Assembly: GCA_025800215.1 (NCBI GenBank)
Contig: JAOXSC010000019.1
Coordinates: forward strand, 1-45,930
Source: Marinibacterium sp.
GTDB taxonomy: Bacteria > Pseudomonadota > Alphaproteobacteria > Rhodobacterales > Rhodobacteraceae
Direction of reading: 5' to 3'
Length of the DNA: 45,930 bases
In this document: piece after piece, positions 33,601-40,811 of the stretch
Layout of the letters: the number at the start of each line of letters is the position of its first letter
How positions within the stretch are numbered: the stretch's first letter is position 1
The notes under the pieces: generated by a model
Told to the model about the DNA's origin: nothing
Seen by the model: only the letters and a program-made list of their open reading frames with translations
Databases searched by the model: none
Translations under genes and position numbers: made by a program

Positions 33601-33642
33601 CCGTTCGCAGCCGCTCTGATGGGGCTGCGCGACGACAAGTGA
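30631..33642 (+). CDS. Suv3-like superfamily 2 RNA/DNA helicase with C-terminal basic tail
   Basis: The 1003-residue product resembles SUPV3L1/Suv3 helicases. Motif I is LGPTNTGKTHYA (11-22), motif II VAIDEIQLC (DEIQ 94-97), and motif VI IAGRAGRG (about 262-269). Residues up to about 810 hold the helicase core and partner domains. Residues about 795-910 are low-complexity Ala/Glu/Pro repeats, and about 920-990 is Arg/Gly/Lys-rich, like RNA-binding RGG tails. The start is GTG at 30631, with AGGGGG 11 bp upstream. It is followed 4 bp later by an S4-domain gene. The mitochondrial relative works in RNA decay; the bacterial role is not established. Confidence 0.88.
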   Translation: MTASSRVQAVLGPTNTGKTHYAIERMLGHRTGIIGLPLRLLAREVYDRIVAARGPSVVALVTGEERIVPPRAQYWVCTVEAMPEGMGADFVAIDEIQLCADPERGHVFTDRLLRMRGLHETLFLGSDTMRGPIAQLVPEATFLRRERMSQLVYMGQKKITRMPARSAIVGFSVENVYAIAEVLKRQKGGAAVVMGALSPRTRNAQVALYQEGEVDYLVATDAIGMGLNLDINHVAFSSLSKFDGRRMRPLAPNELAQIAGRAGRGMSNGTFGVTGEAPPLEDGVAQAIMDHRFAPLKKLNWRNADLRFGSIEALIAALEVPPSGDVLIKSREADDLMALKSLSQLAEIRARASDGASVRLLWDVCRIPDFRGISHAEHASLLEVIFNHLHERGSVPDDWMARQIRRIDRTDGDIDTLSKRLAYIRTWTYVAQRKGWLGDETHWRGETRAVEDRVSDALHRALTQRFVDRRTSVLLRRLKQKEALLAEVNDKGEVTVEGEFVGRLEGFRFIQDKTAAGAEAKALKSASLQALAPQFHLMADRFYNAPDTEIDFTEQGGLMWGEHAVGKLTPGADPLKPQVEVFVDDTAGPDVAQKVQRRLQHFIDRKVASLFEPLLAMQKDETLTGLARGFAFRMVEGFGILPRAAVAQEVKDLDQDARGALRKHGIRFGQFTIFVPVLLKPAPTRLRLVLWSLARGLDEFPEAPPPGLVTVPNPVSAPDGYDAMSGYRGAGERAIRIDMLERLADMLRAEDSRGGFEAKADMLSITGMTLEQFAELMQGLGYRAEKGERAKMKAVVKPAEAPAEAAIEAPAEVAADAPVETPEEPVADATPEGDSGDVAAAEPSAEDAAAPETAEQPVAEAEAETPAETPAEAPAETPADAAPEASEAPVLEPVIDAETGQPEVEVFYTFTWGRNRSGGQQRNRRGGQDGERTEARGKGRRQGGARDGDGPRKGKPRGKPQGKKPGGKRDGAQTYAARPPRKEKEIDPDNPFAAALMGLRDDK

Positions 33643-33646
33643 CCGC

Positions 33647-34030
33647 ATGAGCGCCGAACCTGCCAGGGCCCGCATCCGTCTGGACAAATGGCTCTGGCAC
33701 GCGCGCTTTTTCAAGACCCGCAGCCTGGCATCGAAAGAGGTGGGCGCGGGTCACGTTCGGGTCAACGGCGACCGCGTGGTCAAACCCGCCACAGCCGTGG
33801 GGCCGGGCGATGTTCTGACCTTTGCACAGGCCCGCCGCGTGCGGGTGATCCGGGTCGAAGCGATCGGCGAACGACGCGGCCCCGCGCCCGAGGCGCAGGC
33901 GCTTTATTCCGATCTGACCCCGGTTTCTGACGACACTGCCCCGCAAAATCCGGGCTATGAGGGAAAAGGTCGCCCGTCCGGACGGGATCGCCGCGTCCTT
34001 GATCTTTCTCGCCGCGGGACGCTTGAATGA
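33647..34030 (+). CDS. S4-domain RNA-binding protein (Hsp15-like)
   Basis: The 127-residue product has an N-terminal S4 domain, RIRLDKWLWHARFFKTRSLA (residues 9-28) followed by GHVRVNGDRVVKP, as in Hsp15 (HslR), which binds stalled 50S subunits carrying nascent chains. The C-terminus is basic and disordered. It starts 4 bp after the helicase stop, so the helicase and S4 genes form one operon. Hsp15-like function is a family inference. Confidence 0.87.
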   Translation: MSAEPARARIRLDKWLWHARFFKTRSLASKEVGAGHVRVNGDRVVKPATAVGPGDVLTFAQARRVRVIRVEAIGERRGPAPEAQALYSDLTPVSDDTAPQNPGYEGKGRPSGRDRRVLDLSRRGTLE

Positions 34031-34105
34031 CGGGCGGCGGTGATTTAGCTAGGCCGACAGAGCGCCATTGTGCGTGCCGCCAGTGCTCATAGCAGAAAGC
34101 CATCC

Positions 34106-34444
34106 ATGACCTATATCGTCACCGACAATTGTATCGCCTGCAAATACACCGATTGTGTCGAGGTCTGCCCCGTGGATTGTTTCTACGAGGGCGAGAACAC
34201 GCTGGTGATCCATCCTGACGAATGCATCGATTGCGGCGTGTGCGAACCCGAATGCCCGGCCGATGCGATCCGCCCCGATACCGAGCCGGACATGGAAGAA
34301 TGGGTCGAGTTCAACCGCAAATACGCCGAACTTTGGCCTGTGATCATCACCAAGAAAGATCCGCTGCCCGAAGCGTCCGAGCGTGACGGCGAGACCGGCA
34401 AGCTCGAGAAATATTTTTCGCCCAATCCCGGCGAAGGTGGCTGA
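34106..34444 (+). CDS. fdxA: 7Fe ferredoxin FdxA
   Basis: The 112-residue product is a ferredoxin with one [3Fe-4S] and one [4Fe-4S] cluster. Cysteines C9, C12, C17, C21 and C25 lie in [18 protein letters not shown], and C40, C43, C46 and C50 in [13 protein letters not shown]. This is the Azotobacter FdI arrangement, with the C-terminal extension ([17 protein letters not shown]) typical of alphaproteobacterial FdxA. I chose the ATG at 34106; 36 further codons upstream are open but are not family sequence. The electron partners are unknown. It is 75 bp after the S4 gene. Confidence 0.95.
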   Translation: MTYIVTDNCIACKYTDCVEVCPVDCFYEGENTLVIHPDECIDCGVCEPECPADAIRPDTEPDMEEWVEFNRKYAELWPVIITKKDPLPEASERDGETGKLEKYFSPNPGEGG

Positions 34445-34509
34445 GTGATTCGCAGCTCTTGGGTGGGGTCTGATCCCCCGCGACATGGGCTAGGTCACTG
34501 ATTGGAAAC

Positions 34510-34560
34510 CACAAATACATCCTTTCGGGGGGCTGTGCTTTCGAAAGGGTGAAATTTGTG
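34510..34560. repeat. Long hairpin in the fdxA-carD intergenic region
   Basis: CACAAAT (34510-34516) pairs with ATTTGTG (34554-34560), and CCTTTCG (34521-34527) with CGAAAGG (34542-34548). Between them, CAT/GTG adds three pairs. The result is a nearly continuous 17-bp stem with a 14-nt loop. There is no U-tract after it. The 283-bp gap 34445-34727 holds no supported gene. Confidence 0.7.
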
Positions 34561-34648
34561 ATATGGTGTCCGAAGCATTGATCAAATATCCGGGGCTCCC
34601 CTGACATTGCGTAGGCAAGATGGGGCATAGATTCTGCGCGCAAAACCC

Positions 34649-34689
34649 GACTGACGAGGCAAATAAATTGCCCCGCCGGTCTTGTTTTT
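34649..34689 (+). terminator. Terminator-like hairpin just upstream of carD
   Basis: The segments 34649-34662 and 34668-34681 form a 14-position stem with two A:C mismatches and one wobble, around the loop ATAAA. TTGTTTTT follows. It ends 38 bp before the carD ATG, so it either ends fdxA transcription or acts as a carD leader attenuator. The mismatches become G:U on the opposite strand. Confidence 0.5.
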
Positions 34690-34727
34690 GCCCCCAATCT
34701 TCTGACCCGCAAACGAGGAAGACACGT

Positions 34728-35240
34728 ATGTCGAAAACCAAGAAGCTAGAATTCCGCCCGGACGATTATGTCGTTTACCCCGCTCATGGCGTTGGACAGA
34801 TCGTGTCCATCGAAGAGCAGGAAGTGGCCGGGATCTCGCTCGAGCTTTTCGTGATTTCGTTTGAAAAGGACAAGATGACCCTGCGTGTGCCGACTAACAA
34901 GGCCACCGAAAGCGGGCTGCGCTCGCTCAGCCCGCCCGATGTCATCACCAAGGCGATGACCACGCTCAAGGGCAAGGCCAAGGTCAAACGCGCGATGTGG
35001 TCGCGTCGTGCTCAGGAATACGAACAGAAGATCAATTCGGGCGATCTGATTTCCATTGCCGAGGTCGTGCGCGACCTGCACCGCAATGATGATCAGCGCG
35101 AACAGAGCTATTCGGAGCGTCAGCTTTACGAAGCCGCTCTGGAACGCCTGACCCGCGAAGTGGCCGCCGTGAGCGGTGGCGACGAAATCGCGGCCGCCAA
35201 AAAGGTGGGCGACGTCCTGACATCGCGCGCGGCGGCCTGA
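34728..35240 (+). CDS. carD: CarD/CdnL family RNA polymerase-binding regulator
   Basis: The 170-residue product matches CdnL/CarD. The N-terminal Tudor-like RNA polymerase beta-interacting domain starts LEFRPDDYVVYPAHGVGQIVSIEE (residues 8-31), and the C-terminal helical domain contains KRAMWSRRAQEYEQKINSGD and a conserved tryptophan (in AMWSRR). CdnL stabilises the open promoter complex, notably at rRNA promoters, and in Caulobacter affects growth and cell cycle. A GAGGAAG site lies 7 bp upstream. A terminator closes the gene. It is likely monocistronic, although its leader shows unusual structure. Confidence 0.95.
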   Translation: MSKTKKLEFRPDDYVVYPAHGVGQIVSIEEQEVAGISLELFVISFEKDKMTLRVPTNKATESGLRSLSPPDVITKAMTTLKGKAKVKRAMWSRRAQEYEQKINSGDLISIAEVVRDLHRNDDQREQSYSERQLYEAALERLTREVAAVSGGDEIAAAKKVGDVLTSRAAA

Positions 35241-35262
35241 TCCGGCGCTGTGACGATTGCAG

Positions 35263-35291
35263 CCGCGTCCCCGCCGGGGGCGCGGTTTTTT
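35263..35291 (+). terminator. Intrinsic terminator of carD
   Basis: CCGCGTCCCC (35263-35272) pairs with GGGGGCGCGG (one T:G wobble) around the loop GCC, followed by TTTTTT (35286-35291). Confidence 0.9.
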
Positions 35292-35312
35292 GTGGCCCGT
35301 GATGAATGGTCT

Positions 35313-36080
35313 TCAGGCGATCTGCGCGGCAAAGGTGCAGAGCATCGCCAGTTCGGCCAGTTGCTGGGACGCGCCCAGAATGTCGCCCGTCTGCCCGCCG
35401 ATCTTGACGCGGGCCACCCAGGCCAGCGCCAGCACCGCAACGCTGGCGGCCAGAACCGGGCCGATCACGGCCCCGCCCGCCAGCATCACCCCGATGCCCA
35501 GCCCGATCAGCAGTGCCAGCGCGCAGGGGGCAGCGCCCGGCGTGCCCACCGATGCCGCCAGCCCACCCGGCCGCGCCTGCGGCAGGGCCGTCATCAGGAT
35601 CGGCAGCGGCACGCGTGACAGCGCCCCGACCGCGATCACCAGCGGCAGGCCCGCAGCGCCCTGCGCCAGCAGCGCGGCAAGCGCGGTCCAGCGCAGCCCC
35701 ACGCCCAGGACCAGGGCCAGCACGCCATAGCTGCCGATATGGCTGTCTTTCATGATCTCAAGCCGCCGGTCGCGGCTCCACCCACCCCAGAGCCCGTCTG
35801 CCGTGTCGGCCAGCCCGTCTTCGTGCATGGCCCCCGTCATCACGATCTGGGCCGCGATCACCAGCCCCGCGCAAACCGTCACCGGCAGACCGAGCGCCAG
35901 CGCCACCCATCCCAGCCCTGCGGCCAGTGTGGCAACCAGCGCGCCCGCCAGCGGAAAGGCCCAGGCCGCGCGCGCCTGTGCGGCAAAGGCGCCATCGGGC
36001 AGGCGGGGCAGGGGCAGGCGGCTCAGCAGAACCAGGGCAACGGGCAGATCCCAGTGCCAACCGTCGTTTTTGCGCATCAT
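35313..36080 (-). CDS. cobS: Adenosylcobinamide-GDP ribazoletransferase (cobalamin synthase)
   Basis: Integral membrane enzyme that joins adenosylcobinamide-GDP and alpha-ribazole, giving the last step of cobalamin assembly. The 255-residue product has several hydrophobic helices and the motif MHEDGLADTADGLWGGW (about residues 83-99), the metal-binding D-rich signature of the family. I chose the ATG at 36080 (MMRKNDG), which has GAAGG 5 bp upstream; the next ATG, at 36077, is equally possible. It is divergent from cobT across 75 bp. This CobS is the synthase also named CobV, not the cobaltochelatase subunit. Confidence 0.9.
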   Translation of the reverse strand: MMRKNDGWHWDLPVALVLLSRLPLPRLPDGAFAAQARAAWAFPLAGALVATLAAGLGWVALALGLPVTVCAGLVIAAQIVMTGAMHEDGLADTADGLWGGWSRDRRLEIMKDSHIGSYGVLALVLGVGLRWTALAALLAQGAAGLPLVIAVGALSRVPLPILMTALPQARPGGLAASVGTPGAAPCALALLIGLGIGVMLAGGAVIGPVLAASVAVLALAWVARVKIGGQTGDILGASQQLAELAMLCTFAAQIA

Positions 36081-36155
36081 CGTGACCTTCGCGATCTTGC
36101 CCAGAGGCTGGCATGCGTTAAACACGGTCGGCAACAGTGATGCAACGAGGCTTCC

Positions 36156-37169
36156 ATGCTCCCCACCCTGACCGATCTAGATGCCCTGCGTTCCCATCTT
36201 GCCGATGCCCCCGGCCCGCACAGTGCGGCCCGCGCGGCGGCCGAGGCGCGCAATGGTCAGCTGACCAAGCCGCCGGGCGCGCTTGGGCGGCTCGAGGATC
36301 TGGCGATCTGGTATGCGGGCTGGCGTGACACCGACCGCCCCGAGATCCTGGCGCCGCAGGTCATCGTGTTTGCGGGCAATCACGGGGTGGCCGCGCGCGG
36401 CGTGTCGGCCTTTCCGCCCGAGGTGACGGCGCAGATGGTGATGAACTTTCAGGCCGGCGGGGCCGCGATCAACCAGCTGGCCCGCGTGGCCGGGGCGCGC
36501 ATGGATGTGCATGCGCTGGATCTCGATCGCCCGACGGATGATTTCACCCAAGGCCCGGCCATGACCGAAGCCGATTGCACCGCTGCCCTGCAGACCGGCT
36601 GGGCTGCGGTGGATCCGGCGGCGGATCTGCTGGTGGTGGGCGAAATGGGCATTGGCAACACCACCCCTGCGGCGGCTTTGGGGGCGGCCCTTTTCGGGGG
36701 CGAGGCCGGGGATTGGACCGGGCGCGGCACCGGTGTCGATGATGCGGGTCTTGCGATCAAGACGCAGGTCGTGGCCGAAGGGCTGGCGCTGCATGCCGGT
36801 CAGGGCGACGGGCTTGACCTGCTGCGGCGTCTGGGCGGGCGCGAACTGGCCGCGATGGCCGGGGCGATCGCGGCGGCGCGGATGTACCGCATTCCGGTGA
36901 TCCTGGACGGGTTCATCTGCTGCGCGGCGGCGGCCTGTCTGGACCAGACCGTTCCCGGCGCGCTGGATCACACCGTGGCCGGGCATCAAAGCGCCGAAGG
37001 CGCCCATGCGGCGCTGCTGGATCATCTGGGCAAGGCGCCGATGCTGTCGCTGGGCCTGCGCCTGGGCGAAGGGTCGGGCGGGGCGCTGGCGATCCAGATC
37101 CTGCGCGCCGCCACCGCCTGCCTGAGCGGCATGGCCACCTTTGCCGAAGCAGGCGTCAGCGACGCCTGA
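36156..37169 (+). CDS. cobT: Nicotinate-nucleotide:dimethylbenzimidazole phosphoribosyltransferase
   Basis: Makes alpha-ribazole phosphate for the lower ligand of cobalamin (also named CobU). The 337-residue product has the family start [18 protein letters not shown], the core [33 protein letters not shown], and the catalytic-glutamate segment [12 protein letters not shown] near the C-terminus. It is divergent from cobS, so the two form a nucleotide-loop assembly pair. Its stop codon abuts that of the convergent antiporter gene (TGATCA). Confidence 0.95.
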   Translation: MLPTLTDLDALRSHLADAPGPHSAARAAAEARNGQLTKPPGALGRLEDLAIWYAGWRDTDRPEILAPQVIVFAGNHGVAARGVSAFPPEVTAQMVMNFQAGGAAINQLARVAGARMDVHALDLDRPTDDFTQGPAMTEADCTAALQTGWAAVDPAADLLVVGEMGIGNTTPAAALGAALFGGEAGDWTGRGTGVDDAGLAIKTQVVAEGLALHAGQGDGLDLLRRLGGRELAAMAGAIAAARMYRIPVILDGFICCAAAACLDQTVPGALDHTVAGHQSAEGAHAALLDHLGKAPMLSLGLRLGEGSGGALAIQILRAATACLSGMATFAEAGVSDA

Positions 37170-39086
37170 TCAGGCGCGCTCTTTGTTGAGCTCGTCCGTG
37201 AGGGTCATCAGCGCGGTTTCAAGATCCTTGTGCAGTTCCTTGGCGCGGTTGATATAGGCCGGGTTCTGGCTGGCCGGGGTGTTGGGATCCCAGACCTCGG
37301 CCAGTTCGCGTACAGTCATCCGGTCATGGGCATAGAATGTCTTTTCGGCCTCGGCCGCTTCGAATTCGGTCAGCCCGATATTTTCCAGCACATAGCGCCC
37401 GGCGCGCAGCGAGCTGTCGAACATCTCGCGCACGATGTCATTGGCACCCGCCTGATAGAGCTCGTAGACGTGGTGCCTGTCATGCGCCCGCGCGATGATA
37501 TGCAGATCGGGCCGCTGACGGCGCGCGATGGCCACCAGTTTGGTGACCTTGGCCGGTTCATCCATCGCCGCCACCAGCACGCTGGCCTTATCGAGCCCGG
37601 CGGCCTTGAGGATCTCGGGGCGGGTGGGGTCGCCCAAGAACCCGCGAAAGCCAAAGCGCCGCATCAACTGGATGGTTTCCATGTCGTGATCCAGCACCAC
37701 CGTGGCAAAGCCCGATGCCTGCACCAGCCGGTTGACGATCTGCCCAAAGCGCCCGATGCCCGCAATGATCACCGGCCCGCTTGTGTCGATCTCGTCAGGT
37801 TCGGCCGCGGCCGCGCCGCCCGGTTCGCCCAGCCATTTCGACAGCAGGTCATAGGCGATGAACAGCAGCGGTGTGATCATCATCGACAGCGCGATGATCA
37901 GCAAAAGCTGATCGGCAAGCGCATTGGTCAGCACCTCTTGCTGGCGCGAAAAGGCCACCAGCACAAAGCCGAATTCCCCCGCCTGCGCCAGGCTGAGCGT
38001 GAACAGCCACAACCGCCGCCTCCGCAGCCCAAAGAGCAGCCCCAGACCGAACAGCACCAGCCCCTTGATCACGGTGACCAGCAGCGCCAGCCCGATCACA
38101 TCCAGCGGGTTGTCAAAGAACAGGTTGAAATTGATCCCCGCCCCGACCGTAATGAAAAAGAGCCCCAGCAGCAGCCCCTTGAAGGGTTCAAGGTCGCTTT
38201 CCAGTTCGTGCCGGAATTCCGAGTTCGCCAGAACCACCCCGGCCAGAAAGGCCCCAAGCGCCGGGGACAGGCCGACAAGCGTCATCAGCAGCGAAATGCC
38301 CACCACGATGGCCAGTGCCAGCGCAGTATACATCTCGCGCAGGCGCGCGGCGTGGATAAAGCGGAAGATCGGCCGCGTCAGATAGATCCCGGCCAGCACG
38401 ATAAAGGCGATGGCGGCAAAGGTGACCAGCGTCACCCCCCAGCCCGGCAGCCCGTCGACCAGCGACAGGCCCGCCCCGTGATCCCCGTGCGCGCCATGTG
38501 CTGCGTGATCGCCATGGGCGGTGTCGGGCAGGGTGCGGGTGATGGATCCGTCCGCGTTGATCTTGATCAGCGTCGGTGCGGCCAGAAGCGGCAGCAAAGC
38601 CAGGATCGGGATCACCGCGATGTCCTGCGTCAGCAAGACCGAAAAGGCCGATCGCCCGCCCTGGGTCTGCATCAGCCCCTTTTCGTTCAGCGTCTGCAGC
38701 ACGATGGCCGTGGACGACAGCGACAGTGCCAGCCCGATGGCCAGCGCCTGCATCCACGTGGTGCCAAGAAGATAGGCCGCCCCCGTCAGCGCCAGCGTCG
38801 TCACCACGATCTGCAGCCCGCCCAGCCCCACAAGCTTTTCGCGCATCCCCCAAAGCGTGCGCGGCTCAAGCTCGAGCCCGATCAGGAACAGCATCATCAC
38901 CACGCCGAATTCGGCCACGTGCTGCAGCTCGGCGGTTTCGGCGCCCACCAGCCCCAGAACCGGCCCGATCAGCACCCCGGCGGCCAGATACCCCAGCACC
39001 GATCCCAGCCCAAGCCGCGCGGCGATGGGCACTGCGATCACCGCAGCGGCAAGATAGATCGTGGCCTGGTAGAGGAAGCTTTCCAT
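37170..39086 (-). CDS. Kef-type monovalent cation:proton antiporter (CPA2) with RCK domain
   Basis: Membrane antiporter exchanging K+ or Na+ for protons, 638 residues. About twelve hydrophobic helices (first, MESFLYQATIYLAAAVIAVP) carry the CPA2 core segment LSLSSTAIVLQTL. They are followed by a cytoplasmic RCK/TrkA-N domain with IIAGIGRFGQIVNRLVQASG (about residue 433 onward), which gates Kef proteins by NAD(H) or glutathione adducts. Between spans, residues 191-203 hold five histidines spaced every three positions. An AAAGGA site precedes the start. KefB or KefC assignment cannot be made by eye. Confidence 0.9.
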   Translation of the reverse strand: MESFLYQATIYLAAAVIAVPIAARLGLGSVLGYLAAGVLIGPVLGLVGAETAELQHVAEFGVVMMLFLIGLELEPRTLWGMREKLVGLGGLQIVVTTLALTGAAYLLGTTWMQALAIGLALSLSSTAIVLQTLNEKGLMQTQGGRSAFSVLLTQDIAVIPILALLPLLAAPTLIKINADGSITRTLPDTAHGDHAAHGAHGDHGAGLSLVDGLPGWGVTLVTFAAIAFIVLAGIYLTRPIFRFIHAARLREMYTALALAIVVGISLLMTLVGLSPALGAFLAGVVLANSEFRHELESDLEPFKGLLLGLFFITVGAGINFNLFFDNPLDVIGLALLVTVIKGLVLFGLGLLFGLRRRRLWLFTLSLAQAGEFGFVLVAFSRQQEVLTNALADQLLLIIALSMMITPLLFIAYDLLSKWLGEPGGAAAAEPDEIDTSGPVIIAGIGRFGQIVNRLVQASGFATVVLDHDMETIQLMRRFGFRGFLGDPTRPEILKAAGLDKASVLVAAMDEPAKVTKLVAIARRQRPDLHIIARAHDRHHVYELYQAGANDIVREMFDSSLRAGRYVLENIGLTEFEAAEAEKTFYAHDRMTVRELAEVWDPNTPASQNPAYINRAKELHKDLETALMTLTDELNKERA

Positions 39087-39117
39087 AAGTGCGGGGTCCT
39101 TTTCGGGGGAAGGGCGG

Positions 39118-39576
39118 TCAGGTGGGCAGAGGCGCGTCGCGCTTGAGGTGATCCATGACGATCTGGCTCTGCACGCGGGCCACTGCAGGGTGGCTTAGAA
39201 GAACTTCGTGAATCAAGCGGTTGAGCGCGGAAAGATCGGCACAGTAGACGCGTAGCAGGTAATCTGCCTCGCCGGTCATCGTCCAGGCGGATGTGATTTC
39301 GCGCCGGGTTTCGACCAGCCGGGCAAAGCTGGCGGCGGGATCGCTGCCATGGGTGCCAAGCTGGACCTGGATAAAGCCCTGCACCTGCAGCCCCAGCCGC
39401 GCCGGATCCAGCCGCGCGGTATAGCCCTGGATATAGCCTTCGGCCTCGAGCCGCTGACGCCGCCGCCCGGCCTGGCTGGCCGACAGGTTCAACAGGGCGC
39501 CCAGATCCTGCGCCGTCAGATGGGCGTTTTTCTGAAGCGCCGACAAAAGGCGGATGTCGGTTTCGTCCAGCGTCAT
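39118..39576 (-). CDS. Lrp/AsnC family transcriptional regulator
   Basis: The 152-residue product has an N-terminal helix-turn-helix (LDETDIRLLSALQKNAHLTAQDLGALLNLSASQAGRRRQRLE) and a C-terminal RAM/ligand-binding domain with the TGEADYLLRVYC segment. Such proteins sense amino acids or related compounds. It is divergent from hpd across 134 bp, and hpd lies in aromatic amino acid catabolism, so it may regulate hpd and sense tyrosine or a derivative. The regulatory link is inferred from position only. Confidence 0.9.
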   Translation of the reverse strand: MTLDETDIRLLSALQKNAHLTAQDLGALLNLSASQAGRRRQRLEAEGYIQGYTARLDPARLGLQVQGFIQVQLGTHGSDPAASFARLVETRREITSAWTMTGEADYLLRVYCADLSALNRLIHEVLLSHPAVARVQSQIVMDHLKRDAPLPT

Positions 39577-39652
39577 GCGTTGGATCCCCGTCTTTCGTGG
39601 GTCTGGTGCGCGGATGCCGCGTCTCTACCGCCCTATTGTAACGGTAATGCGC

Positions 39653-39670
39653 AACACGCGCAGCCGTGTT
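39653..39670. promoter_or_regulatory. Operator candidate in the Lrp/AsnC-hpd intergenic region
   Basis: AACACG (39653-39658) and CGTGTT (39665-39670) form a perfect inverted repeat with a 6-bp spacer, 41 bp before the hpd ATG. It could bind the divergent Lrp/AsnC protein. There is no second copy in view. Confidence 0.4.
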
Positions 39671-39710
39671 CGGATAAAATCTGTGCACGCAATTTACAGG
39701 AGACCCCGCC

Positions 39711-40808
39711 ATGGGACCATTTCCGCATCAGGCGCCCCGATCCCGGATCACCCCGGACAACCCGGCGGGAACGGACGGGTTCGAATTCGTGGAATTTGCC
39801 CATCCCGATCCGCAGGCGCTGCGGGATCTGTTTGCACGCATGGGCTATGCGCGGGTGGCGCGCCATCGCGACCGGCCCGGTGTCGAGCTGTGGCAGCAGG
39901 GTGACGTGACCTATGTGCTCAATGCTGATCCCGACAGTTTCGCAGCCCGCTTTGCCGCCGAACACGGGCCCTGCGCCCCGTCCATGGGCTGGCGCGTGGT
40001 GGATGCCCGGCATGCCTTTGCCCATGCGGTGGCGAAGGGGGCGACACCCTATGACGGGCCGGGCAAGGTCATGGATGTGCCCGCGATCACCGGCATTGGC
40101 GGGTCTTTGATCTATTTCATCGACCAGTATTATGACCGCTCGCCCTACAATGCCGAATTCGACTGGCTGGCGCCGTCCAAGCCCGACGGGGTGGGGTTTT
40201 ATTACCTCGACCATCTCACCCACAATGTGTTCCGGGGCAACATGGACAGGTGGTTCCGGTTCTATGGCGATCTCTTCGGGTTCCGCGAGATCCGCTTTTT
40301 CGACATTCAGGGCAAGTTCACCGGGCTTTACAGCCGCGCGCTGACATCACCCTGCGGGCGGATCCGCATCCCGATCAACGAAGATCGTGGCGAGACCGGG
40401 CAGATCGTGTCCTATCTGCGCAAATACCGGGGCGAAGGCATCCAGCACATCGCGGTGGGGGCCGAAGACATCTATGCCGCCACCGACGCCATCGCGGATC
40501 GTGGGCTGTGCTTCATGCCGGGGCCCAATGACGCCTACTACGACCTGTCACACAGCCGCGTGCGGGGGCATCGCGAACCGATTGACCGGATGAAACGGCA
40601 TGGGATCCTGATTGACGGCGAAGGGGTGATTGATGGCGGCGAGACACGGATTTTGCTGCAGATCTTCTCGAAAACCGTGATTGGCCCGATCTTCTTCGAA
40701 TTCATCCAGCGCAAGGGCGATGACGGGTTTGGCGAAGGCAACTTTCAGGCGCTGTTCGAATCCATCGAACGCGAGCAGATCGAAAGCGGCGAGCTGCAGG
40801 CGAAATAG
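39711..40808 (+). CDS. hpd: 4-Hydroxyphenylpyruvate dioxygenase
   Basis: Fe(II) dioxygenase converting 4-hydroxyphenylpyruvate to homogentisate in tyrosine catabolism, 365 residues, usual for bacterial HPPD. The three iron ligands are visible: H168 in DHLTHNVFRGNMD, H246 in IQHIAVGAED and E330 in FFEFIQRKGDDGFG. The C-terminal cap (GDDGFGEGNFQALFESIE) is complete. AGGAGA precedes the ATG by 8 bp. Homogentisate dioxygenase and later genes are not in the window. Confidence 0.96.
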   Translation: MGPFPHQAPRSRITPDNPAGTDGFEFVEFAHPDPQALRDLFARMGYARVARHRDRPGVELWQQGDVTYVLNADPDSFAARFAAEHGPCAPSMGWRVVDARHAFAHAVAKGATPYDGPGKVMDVPAITGIGGSLIYFIDQYYDRSPYNAEFDWLAPSKPDGVGFYYLDHLTHNVFRGNMDRWFRFYGDLFGFREIRFFDIQGKFTGLYSRALTSPCGRIRIPINEDRGETGQIVSYLRKYRGEGIQHIAVGAEDIYAATDAIADRGLCFMPGPNDAYYDLSHSRVRGHREPIDRMKRHGILIDGEGVIDGGETRILLQIFSKTVIGPIFFEFIQRKGDDGFGEGNFQALFESIEREQIESGELQAK

Positions 40809-40811
40809 ATC

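Noticed and set aside
32014..33714. 566-codon minus-strand frame opposite the helicase gene
   Set aside because: Composition is repetitive, following the helicase low-complexity tail in antisense; no domain or ribosome site.
37230..39146. 638-codon open frame on the plus strand opposite the antiporter gene
   Set aside because: It has the same length as the antiporter by chance, is Gln/His/Arg-rich with no domain, and mirrors GC-rich codon use of the real gene.
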